Shown here: positions 23,164-32,499 of the stretch, one piece after another
Layout of the letters: each line of letters opens with the position of its first letter
How positions within the stretch are numbered: position 1 is the first letter of the stretch
Assembly: GCA_003611875.1 (NCBI GenBank)
Contig: RAYY01000012.1
Coordinates: forward strand, 42,332 to 106,331
Direction of reading: 5' to 3'
From: a bacterium D16-56
GTDB taxonomy: Bacteria > Bacillota > Clostridia > Lachnospirales > Lachnospiraceae
DNA: 64,000 bases
Made by a program: the position numbers and the translations under genes
The notes under the pieces: generated by a model
Databases searched by the model: none
Seen by the model: only the letters and a program-made list of their open reading frames with translations
Told to the model about the DNA's origin: nothing

Positions 23164-24954
23164 TGTGGGAACAATGCTGCCGGTTCCGGCGCGGCAGCTC
23201 CGGCAGCAGACGGGGGAGAGGCCCAGGCAGCGGCAGCAGCTCCGTCCGGAGCGGGCGAAAGCAGCTTAAAGGGACAGAATGTGCGTGTGGTAATCGGTTC
23301 TACCTCTACCTCTGGTGATTCTTACATGATTGCGGATCTGGTTACTCGTTATCTGAGCGCGGAGATGGGATTTAACGGAAAGGTGGACGCCATCGGAAAT
23401 GCTTCGGCGCTGGATGAAATCAAAAATGGAAAAGGCGACGGAAAGCTGATCATGATGTTTCATGACATGACCTTTTTAAGCCAGCTATTTGGATCTGTGG
23501 ACGAGATGTATTCTTTAGAGAATATGACAGTGGGACCTCGCATCGGTCAGAATCCGGGAGCCTGCTTCGGAGCGGCGGCTGTATTTTTGCCAATGACTTA
23601 TGCTTATGATATGGATACGGAGCTGTTTTTGCTCCTGGGACTGTATGTAGGCGGTATTTCCGGAGGACTGGTACCAGCAATTCTGATTAATATTCCAGGT
23701 ACGCCTTCCTCTATTACCACTACCTTTGACGGGTATCCCATGTCTAAGAGGGGTGAAGGAGAGCGTACACTCAAGATCGGTATTTTGGCCAGCTTTCTGG
23801 GTGGCATGATTTCCCTGCTGTGTCTGTGGCTGTTTACTCCGCTTTTGAGTGCAGCGGCGTTAAAGTTCAGTGCAGTGGAAAAGTTTTTGATTATTCTGTT
23901 TGCTTTGACCGTGATTGCGGCTTTGTCTAAGGGGCAGATGCTTCGGGGAATCTTTGCAGGCTTTGGCGGTGTGCTGGTCAGTTTGTGCAGAATGTTCAGT
24001 GTAAACAACTCCTACCGTATGGTTCCGGCATTTATGAAAGCGAAAATGCAGGATGGATTTCAGTTTCTTCCGGTTCTGATCGGATTGTTTGCCATTGCAC
24101 AGATTTTTGGGGAAGCGGAAGAAGGAATGCGGTTTAAGATCGAGAAGGTAGATACGGCTGAGGGAAGCGGCGTCACCAAGTTTTCGATGAAGGATTTTAA
24201 GGGACAGGGCGTGAATGTGGTTCGTTCCTCTCTGATCGGTACGTTTATGGGGGTGCTTCCGGGAGTGGGAGGTTCGGCTGCCTCGATTCTGGCTTATGCT
24301 CAGGCTAAGAACTTTTCAAAACATCCGGAGCTTCTGGGCACAGGCGCTCCCGAGGGACTGGTAGCTTCTGAGGCATCCAATAATGGCCTGACAGGCGGCG
24401 CTTTGATCCCGCTTTTAAGCCTTGGCATTCCGGGCGACTCTACGACGGCGGTTTTGATTTCCGCGTTTATGCTGCAGGGGATTCAGGTGGGACCGCTGTT
24501 TATTACCCAGAATCCCCATACCTGGAATACGATTTTGATTGATCTTCTGGTGTGCAATATTATCATGTTTCTTGTGATGTTTTATCCGATTAAGTGGATC
24601 AGCAAGATTATCTATATTCCGCGTCAAAGGCTGTATCCCATCATTATTATGATCTGTGTGGTGGGCGCCTACGCCACGAAGAACGGGAGGATGTTTGATG
24701 CCTGGACGCTGCTGGCCTTTGGGGTGATCGGGTATATCTTTGGAAAGATTAAGATTCCGGCGTCCTGCTTCCTGATCGGATTTATACTGGGGAAGGATTT
24801 GGAGAATTATTTTATCCAGGCCATCTCAGCGGCAAGCGGAGGCCTTACGGTGTTCTTTACCCGGCCCATCGGGCTGTTTATCTGGGTGCTGATTGTTGTG
24901 TCGGTGGCTTATGCGGTCTGGGACGACCAAAGGAGCAAGAAGAAGGCGCAGTGA
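23110..24954 (+). pseudogene. tctA: tctC'-'tctA fusion remnant of a tripartite tricarboxylate transporter
   Basis: An open frame of 614 codons joins two genes. From about 23155 it encodes the end of a lipoprotein signal (SMAGCGNN) and the first 135 or so residues of a TctC-type receptor (up to IGQNPGACF, codon 153). At about 23569 it continues in frame as TctA (GAAAVFLPMTYAYD) to the natural TctA end, with PGTPSS, LPGVGGSAASILAYAQ and SLGIPGDSTTAVL blocks intact. The last two thirds of tctC, all of tctB and the first 40 or so TctA residues are absent, a loss of roughly 1.3-1.5 kb. The receptor front also lacks its promoter, because it abuts the gldA fragment. Function as a transporter is unlikely. 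Confidence 0.82.
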
Positions 24955-25012
24955 GGCGTGTACGGCATGAAGGAAAGGATGTAAATGATTTTATAAAAAG
25001 GAGGAAGAAGAA

Positions 25013-25505
25013 ATGGGAGTACCTGTGATTACGAAGATGGAAGTGTATCCGGTGGCGGGGAAGGATTGTATGGAGCTGAATTTAAGTGGGGCTCATTCTC
25101 CGTTTTTCACCAGGAATATTGTGGTTCTGCATGCAGATAACGGGGAGACCGGGGTACATGTAATCACAGCCATTGAAGCACCTTGTCTGGATCTGCTGGG
25201 CAAATACCTGGGGGTGCCGGTGTGTGAGCTTTTGGGCGACGGTCAGCAGAGGGATAAAGTACGGATGCTGGGATATTTATTCTTTGTGGGGGATCCAAAC
25301 CGCACGGATCTGCCCTATGACCACGAGCCGGAAGCAGACTGCGAATGGTACCGGATTCGCCATGAGGAGGCTTTGACAGCAGATAAGATCGTGGCGTTTG
25401 CCAAGGCTGCCAGGAAAGTATGCAGGTGTGGAGGCGCTGGATGAGCCCATGGAGCTACAGTTTGATGAGGAAGGAAATCTGATGACCAAAACGGTGATGC
25501 AGTAA
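25013..25505 (+). pseudogene. gudD: Glucarate dehydratase remnant with two deletions, joined to an unidentified gene tail
   Basis: The start ([20 protein letters not shown]) and [16 protein letters not shown] match the enolase-superfamily glucarate dehydratase N-terminus. After GETGV about 55 residues are missing in frame, then [37 protein letters not shown] and WYRIRHEEA continue as in the family. After about 25415 the frame breaks and a short out-of-frame tail (MELQFDEEGNLMTKTVMQ, stop 25503-25505) from a gene I cannot name follows. The whole catalytic barrel is gone. The original enzyme dehydrates D-glucarate and fits garR, garK and tctCBA. The intact ribosome site AGGAGG still precedes the ATG. 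Confidence 0.85.
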
Positions 25506-26031
25506 TGGGAGAAATGCGGCATAAGTCTCTGCCTGAGAGAACGGCAGATGTGATCTGCGATATGCTTTATCGGGAAAATTACCGGATAGGGGCAAAGCTG
25601 CCGGGGAGCTTAAGCTGGCGGGGATGCTGGAGGTGCGTCTGCTGATCGAGCCAAGGATCGCGGCGCTTGCGGCAGAGAGGAGGACACAGGAGGAGTTAGG
25701 CCAGCTAAAGGATATCTGCGGCCGCCTGGAAAAGGCGTGGAGCCAGGGGGAAAATTATTATGAGCTGGATATGGAATTTCATACCTTTTTAGCAGGGTGC
25801 AGCAAAAATCTGGTGGTACGCAGCCTTCTTCCAGCGGTTTGCCAGACGATTATCCTACAAGAAAGCGTGATTCGGGCCAGGATGGGAAAGCAGACGATCC
25901 TGGCCCATCGCCGTATTTATGAGGCTGTGGCCAGAGGAAGCGGCAGCGAAGCCTATGATGCGATGATGATTCATCTGGTGCAGAACCAGGAGAGGCTGCA
26001 AAAGCAGCTTCCCGGAAGCAGTTCAGGCTAA
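25505..26031 (+). pseudogene. GntR/FadR-type (FCD) regulator with deleted DNA-binding domain
   Basis: The ATG at 25505 overlaps the preceding stop (TAATG). The first 34 codons (SLPERTADVICDMLYRENYR, then IGAKLPG) are the beginning of a GntR winged helix. Most of the helix-turn-helix is missing, and the frame shifts near 25605. The second frame (25624-26031) encodes the FCD ligand-binding domain (EVRLLIEPRIAALAAERR, ELDMEFHTFLA, AHRRIYEAVA). The remaining FCD open frame could be translated but cannot bind DNA. It would have been the local regulator of the glucarate genes. Confidence 0.85.
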
Positions 26032-26068
26032 GGATTTCCACAGAATGGAACCTGCGAGAAAAAGAGTG

Positions 26069-26096
26069 TTGATTTTTATGAGTTTTAAGGTAAAAT
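26069..26096 (+). promoter_or_regulatory. Promoter before the AAA ATPase gene
   Basis: TTGATT (26069-26074) and TAAAAT (26091-26096), 16 bases apart. A second -10-like TATAAT follows at 26105-26110 without a clear -35. Confidence 0.45.
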
Positions 26097-26144
26097 GGAT
26101 ATATTATAATCATGGTACAAAAACAGATCGGCAAGAGGTGGACT

Positions 26145-26966
26145 GTGAAGCTTAAAACAATAAAATTAACAAATTTTAGAGGGGTAGAGAATTTAGAAAT
26201 TCCATTTGACGGAAAAAGCACAATTTTGTTTGGTATCAATGGTGTGGGAAAGTCCTCTGTTTTGAGAGCAGTTGATTTGATATATGCGAATATCATTGCA
26301 AGATTAACAGCTTCGAAAAAGCTGGCGGAATTACAGTATGATGATATCAGTTACGGAAGATCGAAGGCAATCATTGAGGCAGTCTTTTCTTTTTATGATG
26401 GCAGCCAATGCCGTTATGCACGTTCGATCCACAGAGCCTTGGGGAGAAAGCATAAGCCAGAGAAATTAAAGAATCTGGCAGAGGAATTTGAAGCCTGCTA
26501 TGTGGAGAAAGGATATGATGACGGAAACGGGAATTGGACCAATCCAGAGGATACAAAAAATATGCCGGTTTTTGTAAATTATGGTGTTAACAGGCTGGTG
26601 CTGGCGGTTCCGGTAAAAGCGGCTGACAAGGAATCCTATACAAAGCTCCATGCGTTTGATAAAGCCATTGAAAGTAAAATAGATTTTAAAAGCTTATTTA
26701 TCTGGTTCGGGAATCAGGAGGATATTGAAAACCAGGATAAAGTAAGAAAGAGTGCAGATTATGAGGACCGAAGCCTGGCTGCTGTCAAGGAAGCCATCCA
26801 ATTAAAATCCTATCGGTTTTTTATAGGATGGGATGCAAATGTGATTCTGGAAGAGGTGATGAATACCTCCTCCGTCAATCAGCAGGTTAAAGAACAGGTG
26901 GCAGAAATGTTCGCATATATAGCAGATAAACAGTACGATAAGGCAGTAGCGGATATGCTGGAGTAA
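26145..26966 (+). CDS. RecF/SMC-like AAA ATPase lacking the Walker B segment
   Basis: The GTG at 26145 (AAGAGGTGG 5 bases upstream) gives 273 residues starting VKLKTIKLTNFRGVENLEIP, the standard beginning of this family; an ATG at 26112 lies almost on the promoter. Walker A is GINGVGKSS. After AAVKEAI the sequence passes directly to SYRFFIGWDANVILEEVM and a C-terminal helical end, skipping the region where relatives carry the signature, Walker B (LIDEID) and the TTHSPQ motif. Relatives are about 400-450 residues, so an in-frame deletion of some 150 residues is likely and ATP hydrolysis improbable. It is AT-richer than its neighbours. The ABC exporter starts 6 bases after its stop. Confidence 0.72.
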   Translation: MKLKTIKLTNFRGVENLEIPFDGKSTILFGINGVGKSSVLRAVDLIYANIIARLTASKKLAELQYDDISYGRSKAIIEAVFSFYDGSQCRYARSIHRALGRKHKPEKLKNLAEEFEACYVEKGYDDGNGNWTNPEDTKNMPVFVNYGVNRLVLAVPVKAADKESYTKLHAFDKAIESKIDFKSLFIWFGNQEDIENQDKVRKSADYEDRSLAAVKEAIQLKSYRFFIGWDANVILEEVMNTSSVNQQVKEQVAEMFAYIADKQYDKAVADMLE

Positions 26967-26972
26967 GGCTTT

Positions 26973-28706
26973 ATGAAAAAAATAATCTTTTATTATTTAA
27001 AACCGTTTTATCTGCGGATGGCAGGCGGTTTTGTGATAAAATTTACCGGCACACTGATGGACTTGTTCCTTCCTTGGGCGCTGGCCTATATGATTGATAC
27101 AGTGATTCCCGCCAATGGAAGGCGGGAAATTCTCATGTGGGGAGTTTTTATGCTGGCATGCTCTGTGCTGGCAGTTACCTTTAATATTGCAGCTAACCGG
27201 ATGGCTTCCCGGGTGGCAGGGGATGCCATCTACGTGATCCGCAATGATTTGTTTGAAAAGGTAATGTACCTTCCTGCCCAGCAGGCAGATGAGCTGTCTG
27301 GCCCGTCTTTGATCTCCAGGCTGACTACAGACACCTATCATGTTCATCAAATGCTGGGACGTATACAGCGGCTGGGAGTGCGCGCCCCGATTCTGCTGGC
27401 AGGCGGCATGGTGATGACCCTGCTTTTAGACCCGGTTTTAGCGGGGATCCTGCTAGGAACCCTGCCGCTTTTAACAATGGTGGTAGTTGTGGTGTCTAAA
27501 AGAAGCATTCCTCTGTACGGGAGCCTTCAGGAGAGTCTGGATCAATTTGTGCGTGTGGTGAGGGAGGACATTGCAGGAATCCGGGTGATCAAGGCATTAT
27601 CCAGGGAGGATTATGAGAGAAAAAGGTTTGGAGAGATTAACCGGGAGGTGACAGAACGGGAGCGAAAGGCTGCCATGACCGCTGCCGTCACCAGCCCGGC
27701 TATGAATGCTTTGCTGAATTTAGGGCTGGTGGCTGTAGTTCTGGCGGGGGCAGTACGGGTAAATGCCGGATTATCCCAGGTGGGCAGGATTCTGGCGTTT
27801 ATGACTTATTTTACGATCATATTAAATGCCTTGCTGTCCATCTCCCGAATGTTTGTGGTTGTGTCAAAGGCAGCAGCCTCTGCGGAGAGGATTGCACAGG
27901 TGCTGGAGACAAAGGACGAAAGAGCCTGGAAGAAGGCAGAAACAGGGACATTTGGAAAATTGGGAGAGGATGGGGAAGCAAGGATTCCTCATATTGTATT
28001 TGACAGGGTGTCTTTTTCCTACAATAAAACAATGGATAATCTGACGGATATCAGCTTTTCTTTAAATCATGGTGAAACTTTGGGGATCATAGGCTCTACT
28101 GGTTCTGGAAAATCAACAGTGGTAAGTCTTTTGATGCGTTTTTATGATGTGGATCAGGGGCAAATATGGCTGGACGGGAAGGATATCCGCACCATGGAGC
28201 CGGGCAGTCTGAGGAGGCGTTTTGGGGTGGTGTTTCAAAATGATGTGTTGTTTGCAGGGGATATTTATGAGAATGTCAGTTTGGGGCGGGGGATTGGGCA
28301 GGAGCAGGTAAAGAGGGCGCTGGTACATGCCAGGGCAGAGGATTTTGTGGAGGAAAAGGGAGGAGTCTTAGAGAAGCTGGAGATTCGGGGAGCTAATTTA
28401 AGCGGAGGACAGAAGCAGAGGATTTTGATTGCCAGGGCATTGGCAGGATGTCCGGAAATTCTGATTCTTGATGATTCCTCCAGTGCCTTGGATTATCGAA
28501 CGGACGGAGAGCTTCAAAGGGAGCTGCGGGAACATTTTGCGGGTACTACCTGTATTGTGATTGCCCAGAGGATCCGCTCGGTTATGGGGGCGGACCATAT
28601 TCTGGTGCTGGAGGAGGGACGGGTAGCAGGGTATGGAACTCATTCTGAGCTGATGGAGAAGTGTGAGGTTTACCGGGAGATTGAGAGGTCCCAGATGGAA
28701 GGATAA
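26973..28706 (+). CDS. Heterodimeric ABC exporter subunit 1 (degenerate catalytic site)
   Basis: A 577-residue half-transporter: six-helix membrane domain (about 1-310) and an ATPase domain (about 340-570). Walker A is GSTGSGKST, the signature LSGGQKQR is canonical, and Walker B ends ILILDDSSSALD, with Asp in place of the catalytic Glu. With subunit 2 this builds one degenerate and one consensus ATP site, the arrangement seen in TM287/288- and LmrCD-type exporters. Substrates are often drugs, lipids or peptides and cannot be deduced here. It follows the truncated AAA gene by 6 bases and precedes subunit 2 by 45 bases. Confidence 0.9.
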   Translation: MKKIIFYYLKPFYLRMAGGFVIKFTGTLMDLFLPWALAYMIDTVIPANGRREILMWGVFMLACSVLAVTFNIAANRMASRVAGDAIYVIRNDLFEKVMYLPAQQADELSGPSLISRLTTDTYHVHQMLGRIQRLGVRAPILLAGGMVMTLLLDPVLAGILLGTLPLLTMVVVVVSKRSIPLYGSLQESLDQFVRVVREDIAGIRVIKALSREDYERKRFGEINREVTERERKAAMTAAVTSPAMNALLNLGLVAVVLAGAVRVNAGLSQVGRILAFMTYFTIILNALLSISRMFVVVSKAAASAERIAQVLETKDERAWKKAETGTFGKLGEDGEARIPHIVFDRVSFSYNKTMDNLTDISFSLNHGETLGIIGSTGSGKSTVVSLLMRFYDVDQGQIWLDGKDIRTMEPGSLRRRFGVVFQNDVLFAGDIYENVSLGRGIGQEQVKRALVHARAEDFVEEKGGVLEKLEIRGANLSGGQKQRILIARALAGCPEILILDDSSSALDYRTDGELQRELREHFAGTTCIVIAQRIRSVMGADHILVLEEGRVAGYGTHSELMEKCEVYREIERSQMEG

Positions 28707-28751
28707 CAGGAATGACCGTCTGCGGCGGAGGCGGAGAGGAGGATGAAGCGT

Positions 28752-30563
28752 ATGGGACAAAGGGGCAGGACGGACGGGGTGGACGGAAAGGGGCCGGTTC
28801 TTCGGTATTTGATGGAGAGAAGGGGGACTATCCGGCGGCTGGGCGGGTATCTTTGGGAGGATCGGGGGCTTTTGACAGGAGGCTTTTTTATGACCATTGC
28901 CAGCAACCTGCTGGCGCTTTTAGGCCCCCTTTTGTCTGGGTATGCGGTGGATGCGGTTGAACCGGGAGTCGGGAAGGTGGATTTTCAGAGGGTGTTTTTT
29001 TATGCCGGATGGATGGCGGCGTTTTATATTTTATCGGCTCTTTTGTCTTATGGGCTTTCGGTGCTGATGGTAACGGTCAGCCGGAAGGTGGTAAGGAGAA
29101 TGAGGGAGGATTTGTTTGACAGGCTTTTGTCTTTGCCGGTAGGGTATTTTGACTGCCACCAGACAGGGGATCTGCTGAGCCGGATTTCTTATGATATTGA
29201 TGTGGTAAATGAATCCCTGTCCAGTGATTTGATTCAGATGCTGACTACCTTGATTACAGTGGGAGGGGCTTTGATTATGATGGTTGTGATCTCCCCTTAT
29301 CTGGTTTTGGTGTTTTGTTTTACGATTCCCTTATCGGTTTGCATTACCCGGTTTATTACCGGGAAGACGCGGCCCTTATTCCGGGCCCGTTCCGGGGCGC
29401 TGGGGCGGCTGAATGGGTTTGTGGAGGAGAAAGTGACCGGGCAGAAGACGATCAAGGCGTATTGCGGCGAGAGGGTGGTTTTTGAACAGTTTGCCGGGAA
29501 AAACCAGGAAGCTGTGGAGGCTTATTATAAGGCAGAGTATTATGGCAGCACGGTGGGACCTATGGTGAATTTTATTAATAATCTGTCCTTGTCTCTCATC
29601 AGTGTTTTTGGGGCGTTTTTGTATATGACGGGCATGATGCGGCTGGGGCAGATATCTTCTTTTGTGCTGTATTCCCGGAAATTTTCTGGTCCGATCAATG
29701 AGCTGGCTAATATTTTCAGTGATCTGCAGTCTGCAGTGGCAGCGGCGGAAAGGGTTTTTGGGCTGATGGATGAGCTTCCGGAGGAGGGGGAGGAGGCTGG
29801 AATGCCCGGGACCAGAGGCAGCGGAATGGAAGAAGGGGCAAGGGGGCAGGTAGAGCTTTCTCATGTGAATTTTGGATATGAGGAGGGGAGGATGATTTTA
29901 AAGGATTTCTCACTGCAGGTATCCCCGGGGGAGACGGTTGCCGTGGCAGGGCCTACGGGGGCAGGGAAAACCACATTGATTAATCTTCTTATGCGGTTTT
30001 ATGACCCTCAGTCAGGGAGGATTCTGGTGGATGGAAGGAATATTGGGGGGATTTCCAGAAGGCAGGTGCGGAGTGCTTATGCCATGGTACTGCAGGATAC
30101 CTGGCTGTTTCATGGGACGATTTATGAAAATTTGTCATATGGAAGGGAGAGGGTGAGCCGGGAGGAGGTGATTGACGCTGCAAAGGCGGCTCATATTCAT
30201 TCTTTTATTATGCAGCTTCCGGATGGCTATGACACGGTGCTTCAGGAAGACGGACTAAACATTTCTAAAGGGCAAAAGCAGCTTCTTACGATTGCCAGGG
30301 CCATGCTCCAGGACTGCCGGATGGTGATTCTGGATGAGGCTACGTCCAATGTGGATACACGGACTGAGGTGAGGATTCAGCAGGCCATGGGCAGGCTGAT
30401 GGAAGGAAAGACCTGTTTTATCATCGCGCACCGTCTGTCCACCATCAGAAATGCGGACCGGATTCTGGTGGTGGACCATGGAAGGGCGGTGGAACAGGGA
30501 AACCATCAGGAGCTGATGGAGAAAAAGGGAATTTATTATCAAATGGTTGCGGCACACAGATGA
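28752..30563 (+). CDS. Heterodimeric ABC exporter subunit 2 (consensus Walker B)
   Basis: A 603-residue half-transporter from the ATG at 28752, which is 9 bases from GAGAGGAGG; an ATG at 28743 directly abuts that site and is less likely. It has a longer basic N-terminus than subunit 1, a six-helix membrane domain and an ATPase domain with Walker A GPTGAGKTT, an altered signature NISKGQKQ and the normal Walker B MVILDEATSNVD. The altered signature faces the degenerate Walker site of subunit 1, and the normal pair forms the active site. Together they form a membrane exporter. No accessory or immunity gene is adjacent. Confidence 0.9.
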   Translation: MGQRGRTDGVDGKGPVLRYLMERRGTIRRLGGYLWEDRGLLTGGFFMTIASNLLALLGPLLSGYAVDAVEPGVGKVDFQRVFFYAGWMAAFYILSALLSYGLSVLMVTVSRKVVRRMREDLFDRLLSLPVGYFDCHQTGDLLSRISYDIDVVNESLSSDLIQMLTTLITVGGALIMMVVISPYLVLVFCFTIPLSVCITRFITGKTRPLFRARSGALGRLNGFVEEKVTGQKTIKAYCGERVVFEQFAGKNQEAVEAYYKAEYYGSTVGPMVNFINNLSLSLISVFGAFLYMTGMMRLGQISSFVLYSRKFSGPINELANIFSDLQSAVAAAERVFGLMDELPEEGEEAGMPGTRGSGMEEGARGQVELSHVNFGYEEGRMILKDFSLQVSPGETVAVAGPTGAGKTTLINLLMRFYDPQSGRILVDGRNIGGISRRQVRSAYAMVLQDTWLFHGTIYENLSYGRERVSREEVIDAAKAAHIHSFIMQLPDGYDTVLQEDGLNISKGQKQLLTIARAMLQDCRMVILDEATSNVDTRTEVRIQQAMGRLMEGKTCFIIAHRLSTIRNADRILVVDHGRAVEQGNHQELMEKKGIYYQMVAAHR

Positions 30564-30580
30564 CGCGGCCAGGAATACTT

Positions 30581-31522
30581 TTAAGACATGCTCTGGCGGT
30601 TCTGTACGCGCTTTTCTGGTGCTTCAGGCCGCTTTTTGTTATGTCCCTTGAGCTGAAGTCCGATTAGCCCCACAATAAACAGGATGGTTCCTCCGATAAT
30701 GTAGACGCTGATTTTTTCATGGAAGAACAGCACACCCCACAGAATGGCAAAAATCGCCATGGTGCTCTGAATGACTGGAACCATATAAAAGGGGACCAGC
30801 AGAATGGCGCGGGCATTCAGGTAGAACCCGATTCCGGTAATAAAGCCGAAGATCAGGATTCCTGCAGCACAGCCAAGGTCAGGCCGGATATTGGATAGTT
30901 CACCTGCCGCTGTGCCCGGAATCAGAGGCAGGGCAGCCAGGACGGCAGATACGGCAAAAATAGACAGGTTGCTGTCAATAATGTCCATCTGATGGGCAAT
31001 CATTTTCTGGGACAGCACATGGCATCCGGCACAGAAGCCGGACAGGATAAACAGGCCGGTCAGAAGAATATTTTCCTGAAAAAAAACGTTGAGAGGCCGG
31101 CCGTTCCAGGAAATGCACAATACGCCTGCCATGCAGAGAAAAATGCAGAAAAGCTTTCGAGGCGGCAGCTTTTCTTTAAACAAAAGCACACTGGACAGGG
31201 TAAGGAATACGGTCTGGGCAGGCTGGGTCACAATGTTGCCGTAGGAAGGGCCGTGGGAGAGCGCATAGTTCTCTGTTAAATATGCGACCCACTTGGCAAT
31301 GGCTCCGAAGAATATCCAGCCTGCCGCCAGACGTGCCGCGGAAAGGAAGCCTTTCTGAAAGGGCTGCCGTTTGACGGCTTTCAGCAGAAGGAGAAAAAAG
31401 ACCCCTACGGCGAAGCGGAAAAAAGTGATGTAGGCCGGGCCAAAGCAGGGACGGATCAGCCTGACACAGGTGCCTCCAAAGCTGAACATAATTGCAACAC
31501 ATAAAAGGTATAAGTATCCCAT
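30581..31522 (-). CDS. EamA/DMT family permease
   Basis: A 313-residue protein with ten membrane helices in two EamA repeats (TCVRLIRPCFGPAYITFFRF in the first, PVIQSTMAIFAILWGVLFF in the second) and a basic Lys/Arg-rich tail. DMT permeases usually export or take up small metabolites; the substrate is unknown. It is convergent with the ABC exporter, 17 bases away, with no clear terminator between them. It is divergent from the TetR/RND operon. Confidence 0.9.
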   Translation of the reverse strand: MGYLYLLCVAIMFSFGGTCVRLIRPCFGPAYITFFRFAVGVFFLLLLKAVKRQPFQKGFLSAARLAAGWIFFGAIAKWVAYLTENYALSHGPSYGNIVTQPAQTVFLTLSSVLLFKEKLPPRKLFCIFLCMAGVLCISWNGRPLNVFFQENILLTGLFILSGFCAGCHVLSQKMIAHQMDIIDSNLSIFAVSAVLAALPLIPGTAAGELSNIRPDLGCAAGILIFGFITGIGFYLNARAILLVPFYMVPVIQSTMAIFAILWGVLFFHEKISVYIIGGTILFIVGLIGLQLKGHNKKRPEAPEKRVQNRQSMS

Positions 31523-31610
31523 GAGAAATTTCCTTATCTTTTTGTATTTTGCACCACCAAAGCGCAGCGGGAATGCATGCTCAGACGCGCTCTGGATGGC
31601 CTGCTGAGAT

Positions 31611-31619
31611 AGTATAGCA
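31611..31619 (-). promoter_or_regulatory. Extended -10 promoter of the EamA gene
   Basis: On the minus strand TGC-TATACT is an extended -10 box about 90 bases before the EamA start; the -35 is weak. It lies about 50 bases from the opposite TetR promoter. Confidence 0.4.
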
Positions 31620-31667
31620 TATTTTATACAGATTCTGTTGGAAATTCTAAAATTTTTCTAACCTCTC

Positions 31668-31696
31668 TTGACATTGTGACGGGGTGTCATTATAAT
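31668..31696 (+). promoter_or_regulatory. Consensus sigma-A promoter of the TetR-RND operon
   Basis: TTGACA (31668-31673) and TATAAT (31691-31696) with exactly 17 bases between them. Without repression this should be one of the strongest promoters in the window. Confidence 0.9.
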
Positions 31697-31733
31697 GAGT
31701 GACAGATTGTCACGGAAAGGTGACAGGCTGTCA
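31677..31733. promoter_or_regulatory. Three tandem TGAC-N5-GTCA operators
   Basis: TGACGGGGTGTCA (31677-31689), TGACAGATTGTCA (31700-31712) and TGACAGGCTGTCA (31721-31733) share the palindrome TGAC-N5-GTCA. The first lies between -35 and -10, the others follow at 23 and 21 bases, about two helical turns each. They are the obvious binding sites for the TetR protein encoded about 100 bases downstream; the link is inferred. Confidence 0.8.
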
Positions 31734-31835
31734 TATTTTGTTTTCATGAATAGGAAACAGATGCATGATAATACAATTTGACATAGATCCAGAAAAATGT
31801 GTCTTATCATGCTCACAGGGGAGAGGAGGAAAAGC

Positions 31836-32480
31836 ATGCCTACGGAACGGTTTTACCGTCTGCCTGAAGGGAAAAGGCAGGCAATACGGGAGGCGGCCCT
31901 GAAGGAATTTGCCAGGGTGCCCTTTGAGAAAGCTTCCATCAACCAGATTATCCGCAACGCAGATATTTCACGAGGCAGTTTTTACACCTATTTTGTAGAC
32001 AAACAGGATGTGGTGGAGTTTCTGCTGAAGGATACATTTGAGCAGATGCAGGAAATCAGCAAAAAGGAATTGGACAGAAACGGCGGGGATTATTTTGCCT
32101 TGGTGGAGATTATGTTCGAATACTTTGTAGGGGAACTTCACAGTAATCCGGATATGGTGATGGTGGCGCGGAATATATTTTGCAAAAAGGAGAACAACGA
32201 ACTGGTGGGTATTGAGCGATGGCCCAGTCCGGATTGTGCTGCAATGCCGGGCAGTCCGGCCAGATGGATGTATGAGAATCTGGATCGGAGCCGTTTCCGG
32301 TTTGAGACGGCAGAGGAGTTTCTGCCTTTGGCTATCCTGGCGATGTCGTCTTTGGCAGTCTCGCTGAAGCAGTATTATGAGGAACCAGAGCAGCTGGAAA
32401 AGATACGGGTGATATTCAAAAAGTCCCTGGATATTCTCAAGTGGGGTTCTTATAAAGCAGGTTACGAGGAAAAAGATTAA
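31836..32480 (+). CDS. TetR family repressor of the RND efflux operon
   Basis: The ATG at 31836 follows GAGAGGAGG; an upstream in-frame start at 31797 lacks a site. The 214-residue protein has the TetR DNA-binding domain at about 12-58 (AIREAALKEFARVPFEKAS, then NQIIRNADISRGSFYTYF) and an all-helical ligand domain. It is the first gene of the operon, 19 bases before the adaptor gene, and its promoter carries three palindromes, so negative autoregulation with induction by a pump substrate is the simplest reading. Confidence 0.9.
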   Translation: MPTERFYRLPEGKRQAIREAALKEFARVPFEKASINQIIRNADISRGSFYTYFVDKQDVVEFLLKDTFEQMQEISKKELDRNGGDYFALVEIMFEYFVGELHSNPDMVMVARNIFCKKENNELVGIERWPSPDCAAMPGSPARWMYENLDRSRFRFETAEEFLPLAILAMSSLAVSLKQYYEEPEQLEKIRVIFKKSLDILKWGSYKAGYEEKD

Positions 32481-32499
32481 AAGGCAAGAGGAGACAGGA

